Below, piece by piece: positions 59,561 to 64,000 of a stretch of DNA of 64,000 bases. Source of the DNA: Voacanga thouarsii (lineage: Eukaryota > Streptophyta > Magnoliopsida > Gentianales > Apocynaceae). The stretch's first letter is position 1, and each line of letters starts with the position of its first letter. The position numbers and the translations under genes were made by a program. The DNA lies in contig JANUWF010001497.1 of NCBI GenBank assembly GCA_026120185.1, positions 3,708,501-3,772,500 on the forward strand, written 5' to 3'. Under the pieces are notes generated by a model, which had not been told where the DNA came from, searched no databases, and saw only the letters and a program-made list of their open reading frames with translations.

Positions 59561-60992
59561 TGATAAGTGCTCATCATGCATATATTTTTTTTATAATATT
59601 TGTGCTTTAATTGTAATAAAATTTTACTCAAATCACTACTCATCACACCCTTTTCATCTTGTTTTTGGTTAGGAATGGAAAAAGATCAATTGAAAATGAA
59701 TAAGGATAAAAAAAAAAGGAACAAAAATTCAAGAAGTGTACAAAAACAAGACAACCCAGGGAGGTTATGCCTCTGGCTAGAAAACTGGCGGCCCAGGGAG
59801 GTGGAACCTCCCACAGTAGCTTGGCTTCTGGAAAAAAGGGGTGGCCCAGGGAAGTTGAACTTCTTTGGGTCACCCACTTGAGCATAGAAATTCCTGTTCG
59901 ATAAGTTTTGAAGACCCAAGAAGTTTTGGCAATAAATACACTTTTATAGCCTCAAATTACTTGTCTTGGACTTAGGGTTTCTTCTAAGAACCCTAGGAGA
60001 ACAAGCTTGCACATAAGAAGAAGGGGATGATCTTGAAGACTCAAGGAAGAAGAGGAGAAGATTGCAAGGAGATCTCAAGGAAGAGGAAGAAAATTACTTG
60101 TCTATGAGTGTTTCTTTACCTTTTCTTTGTAATTTTACTTTACAATTCTTATGCTAAACTTTGATTTTTTGTTGTAATGAAGGGTTGTACTTTATACTTT
60201 GAGTTGATGTATTTTACTTGAATCTATGGTAATTGGTTATTTGTGCTTATTGTGTTAAATTGGTTATGTGGGCTTTAATTAATTTTCTTTAATTATTTGT
60301 TCTACCTTAATGATTTCGATAGATGGGGTTAAGTTTAGAACACACATTTAGCTAATTTAATGTTTGCCATCTTTAATTAACGCGAAAGGGAGGTTGGAGA
60401 TTAGGACTAATAATCAATAGGTTTAGGAAATTGCATAGAGATAAGGATTTTGTGGCTTCCAGAGTATTTGGAATTGTAAGTGGTGATTTATGCCTCTTTA
60501 GGTTTGGTTAATTAAGAAGAGATACCGATTAATCAAACTTAGGGATTAGGGATCTTATAACTCAAGAGAGAGTGAGATTAATTTTTTACTCACGTCGGTG
60601 TCTAGAGTTGAGACTTAGGGATCCAACGGGGTACTCATCTTTGAGGTGTTTAATGTGAGAATACTCTTTGTTACATGACTTTCCTCTCTTTCTAATTTCT
60701 TGATGACTTGTAACTCATTCTTGTGTAAGAACACAATTGGTCTCCTAATATAGTGTAGTTATTTGTACTTCACATTTTTATTTGGCTAAATGATAATATA
60801 AAAAGGAAGTAGGAGTACTTGCCACCTTACCCGAGGGATAAGATACTTTCCAATATTATCTATGTTACACGATAGGTGCACTTGTCTATATGTGTGTGTT
60901 GTGTGACTTGACTTTGTATTTTATATTGTAAAACTTGAATGATTGTGGGGCATTGCTGATATCATTTTCTCTATACATGCAAGCACACACAT
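59561..60992 (+). repeat. 5' LTR of element J (about 1.43 kb)
   Basis: The start is fixed by the repeat at 63784. The end is placed just before AAGTTTTTGACGCCG by analogy with gypsy elements. It includes three spaced copies of a CCCAGGGA(A/G)GT motif at about 59757-59850. Confidence 0.7.
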
Positions 60993-61227
60993 AAAGTTTT
61001 TGACGCCGTTGTTGGGGATTGAATGACAATATTTTAAAAACTTTGATTCTTGTTAATTTAGCCTTTTATTGCTGTGAATATTTTCTTTTGCTTTGCTTTG
61101 GTTTGAATTTTTACTTTTATTTGTTTTTGGTATGCTTTTTGTAGTTTTTTTAGTCTTGGGAACTAATTTTTCTGGCTACTAACTTTTTCTTTTGCTTTGA
61201 GATTTTGAATTTTTGAAACTATCATCA

Positions 61228-61900
61228 TGGCTAGCTATTTGTGGGGAATTACATGGTCACAAATGCAATAGCATCATAATAGTGATAGGTTGGCAAGATT
61301 AGAAGCTCTTATTGATGTTTTAAATGGTACAAGTAGTAATTGGAGTGTAATTCTCCCGGTGGACTAAGGCATAAGTTGTGAATTATATGGAGAAGAGAAC
61401 TTTAATTATTACCCTCATCCTAGTGAAGCTTATCTTTTTGAGGACCAAAGATAAGATAGAGCATATAGTTTGGAGAGGTATGATAATTGAAGTGCATATT
61501 GGAGTAATTAGAAATATATTCCTTATAACCCTCTACCTTCGCCTTCACAATCTAGGCCATTACTTGAGGAGTTAGTGAACAATTTTGTCACTAATACCGA
61601 TGCATCACTTTAAAGATTGGGTAGTCCAAATATACAACAACCAAGAATGAGTGAGTATAAGGAAGAATTGAATTCTTAAGGAGAATTGAGAGGACATGAG
61701 GACTAATTGAACAATGTGATGAGGAAAGAATTTTATTCTCCTTTATGCTTGTCAAATTCTAATGTCTTTTTGTCACATACTTTTGTAGGCCCTTCTCAAT
61801 TCATTAACAAAAATGATGCCAATGATGATGTGTGGAATCCAACATGCTACAAGGAGCAAGAGTTCTTAATGCAAAATGACATGTAATCCTTAGAGTATGG
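61228..61900 (+). pseudogene. possible gag relic of element J
   Basis: From ATG 61228 the frame reads MASYLWGITWSQMQ, then a stop, then RLARLEALIDVLNG. This could be the N-terminus of a gypsy gag, but no zinc knuckle follows. It is weakly supported and heavily broken. A frame at 62059-62322 in the same region is also unassigned. Confidence 0.35.
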
Positions 61901-63783
61901 TAGTCAATTATGCCCTTCAACCAACTCAGAGAGAGGCAACTTAGTTATTATAAACACTACAATGCAAAGTAAGCATTGCTTATCTACTTTTTTAAGAGTT
62001 ACAATACTAGGTTTGGAGTTGGAAAGTTTGGAATGTGATAATGCTTTGAAAGGAATAATTGATGCTTTGGTTAACTAATGCTTTGGTTTTTTATGCACTC
62101 TTTAGATGTTATTTACATTCATATGTTGAAGAATTAATTTGTGTGTCTAAAGAGCTGCAAATGAATGAGGTTTATGAGCTTAATTTTGCTGATACCAATG
62201 ATTTTCATGAACCTTATTTCCTCCAAAAACCTTCCTTATTTCTAGATAATTCACCATTCATACTTTTTACATTGACTATTAATTTTCTTTGTAAAGGATT
62301 GATGATGAAGCATGATGAATAGAAAGAGTGTGTTTATGTGTGGGGCTTTGAGTTGTTTTTGTTTAGTTTTTCTTATGGTTAGTTGTTTCCCACTCCCTAA
62401 CAATGAGGATAATATTGTTTTAAGTGTGGGAGAGTGAGTGTTTCTTTATATGCTTTCTTAAGAGCTATTTTGGTAGTCTTTTATTTTATTTTAACTTCTT
62501 ATGTTTTGGTGTGTTTTATTTCTAATCTTTTAGAGTCTTTATGTTTTGTTTTCATTTTGCAGGATTAGTAGATCAAGAATAATTCTCCTCTTCTACTCCA
62601 AGTTTCAGTGTTTTTCCTCATGAGTTGCGATCAATTGGGAAGTATTGCTAATCCTTTCCCTTTTTATTCATTTTTAGTTCTAATTGGAGGTTCTAATTGT
62701 GATATTATTGGCCAATGGGGACATTGTCCACTTTAAGTATGTAGGAGGAATAATTGAAATTCTTTTCAAGTTTCTATCATGTTTGTGGAGTTTTCTTGTG
62801 ATTTATGATGATTTGTGTGCATTCTTGTAAATTGGGAATTTTTTTTTTTTTTTTGGATAAGTTTGGCTTTAGTGATATTGTTATTGTATTTCTTTTTGCA
62901 TGAAAATTTAGTTTAAAATCTTTTTAGATGAGTTTGTTTTTGGGTAAACTTGTGCATTAGGTATGAAATGGCTAAGTCTTAAGAATTTGCATTAACTTTA
63001 TTTAGGTTTTAGTAAAAGTGGTGTCATGTTATTTTTTGGAAATTGAGGTAGTGTTTGTTATGAAATATAAGTACGAAATTTTAAATTAACATTTTTTCTC
63101 TAATTGCACGACTAGTCCTTATTCCAAGTTTTAGTAAATGGAGATTGAGAAAAAAAATTAAGAGACAATAAGGTATTTTATACCATTTGTAAGCTTAAGT
63201 AAGGAAAAGGAATGCACTTTCACACATTTAAAATCTACGTAATCAATTTCAAGTGCATTTCCTTTGGAAAAAAATTATAGAGTGGCAAAATAAGAGTAAA
63301 AGAAAGAGTGAGTAAGGGAATGTTAAGCCAATACGGTTGTATGGAGCATTAAACGCGGCTACTTAAGGCTAAAAGAGAGCAATCCCCGTTTACTACTTGG
63401 ATTGTAGTAGTTAAGACATCATAGAACTTAGAATTAACTTATTAAGCTTAACTTATATGAATCACTTCATTTACACTCAAAACTTAAAGACACGGGATGG
63501 AACACTTTGAATGAGTATAAATTTGTTTAATTCAATTTCGATAACTTTGATCATATCTATCTTAATATATTAGTATACACAAAAATTAACTTAGTTAATT
63601 AGGTGTTGGACTTGATTCTTAGATCAAAAGAGATATGATACTTTTACCATGTTGGCCAAACTCTTTAAAAAAAAAAAAAAAAAATCTTATTTTGTGAAAA
63701 TTTGTTTCATAGGAAAGCTATTTGCTTGTGGTATTTTGTATTGTTTGCTTAAGAACAAGCAAAAGCTTAAGTGTAGAGGCATG

Positions 63784-64000
63784 CGATAAGTGCTTATCAT
63801 GCGTATATGTTTTATAATATTTGTGCTTTAATTGTGATAAAATCTTGCTCAAATCACTACTCACCAAACCCTTTCACCTTGTTTTTGTTTAGGAATGGAA
63901 AAAGATCAATTGAAAATAAACAGGAATGAAAATAGATGAAAAATAAGCAAGAATTCAAGAAGTGTACAGAAACAAGGTAGCCCAGGGAGGTCCCTGGGCT
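63784..64000 (+). repeat. start of 3' LTR of element J
   Basis: It matches 59561 onward, including TTTGTGCTTTAATTGTGATAA and AGGAATGGAAAAAGATCAATT. It is cut by the window end inside another CCCAGGGAGGT motif that forms a short hairpin with CCTGGGCT. Confidence 0.85.

Larger units (their letters stand above)
59561..64000 (+). mobile_element. non-autonomous gypsy-like LTR element J, truncated by window end
   Basis: Sequence starting TGATAAGTGCTCATCATGC at 59561 recurs at 63784 as CGATAAGTGCTTATCATGCG. The similarity runs on to the window end, so these are the starts of two LTRs. The first LTR ends near 60992. A primer-site-like TGACGCCGTTGTTGGGGA at 61001-61018 resembles the site used by Tat/Athila-type gypsy elements. 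The internal 2.8 kb has no protease, RT or integrase that I could read. The right target duplication lies outside the window. Confidence 0.8.

Noticed and set aside
1..64000. CRISPR arrays or bacterial-type systems
   Set aside because: No regularly spaced identical short repeats, and the window is clearly plant nuclear DNA.

Overview
This is a plant (eudicot-like) nuclear DNA window made mostly of transposable elements. Only three loci look like intact host genes: a 40S ribosomal protein S2 gene (RPS2, minus strand, 47250-49218, one intron), an NPF/PTR-type membrane transporter gene (plus strand, 52559-55742, four exons) and a nuclear tRNA-Phe(GAA) gene (21303-21375, minus). GT-AG introns, a telo-box promoter on the ribosomal protein gene, Ty1/copia, Ty3/gypsy-like and hAT elements, and a plastid ndhF fragment all point to a flowering plant. 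The species cannot be named from the sequence alone.

Layout. 1-5461: 3' part of a decayed copia element (gag, pol, 1.86 kb 3' LTR). 5529-5830: remnant of a carotenoid cleavage dioxygenase gene. About 6424-10211: LTR-less minus-strand copia fragment abutting a plastid ndhF fragment (10212-10405). About 11340-18540: a decayed plus-strand copia element split by a 1.76 kb insertion (12534-14290) and by a hAT transposon in its 3' LTR (15080-18376, 8 bp target duplication). 18541-22812: AT-rich intergenic DNA with a purine-rich repeat and the tRNA gene. 22813-38001: the most unusual structure, described next. 38578-38916: solo LTR of the same copia family. 39776-45405: near-complete copia element of that family. 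47250-55742: the two host genes. 56041-58139: a gag-only copia element. 59561-64000: a non-autonomous gypsy-like element running off the window.

The main find is at 22813-38001. A minus-strand copia element has two LTRs, a 5 bp target duplication (AGCTC), a primer binding region and a polypurine tract. About 1.7 kb of its gag-protease-integrase region is missing and is replaced by about 1.7 kb holding a complete RWP-RK (RKD-type) transcription factor gene in antisense orientation. The gene keeps its three introns, about 260 bp of upstream DNA and a polyadenylation-like signal. A second, 9.84 kb copia element (25758-35598, target duplication CATTT) later landed after codon 7 of that gene. Leaving out this element and one CATTT copy, the four exons form an uninterrupted 384-residue reading frame. 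The structure fits host gene capture by a retrotransposon, followed by disruption of the captured gene by another retrotransposon. RKD genes act in egg-cell and embryo identity, and members are linked to nucellar polyembryony in citrus and mango, so this copy deserves attention.

The two LTRs of the 9.84 kb element also differ repeatedly at CAG/CTG trinucleotides (for example CAG in one and CGT in the other). This may be a base-calling problem at CHG-methylated cytosines rather than real divergence.
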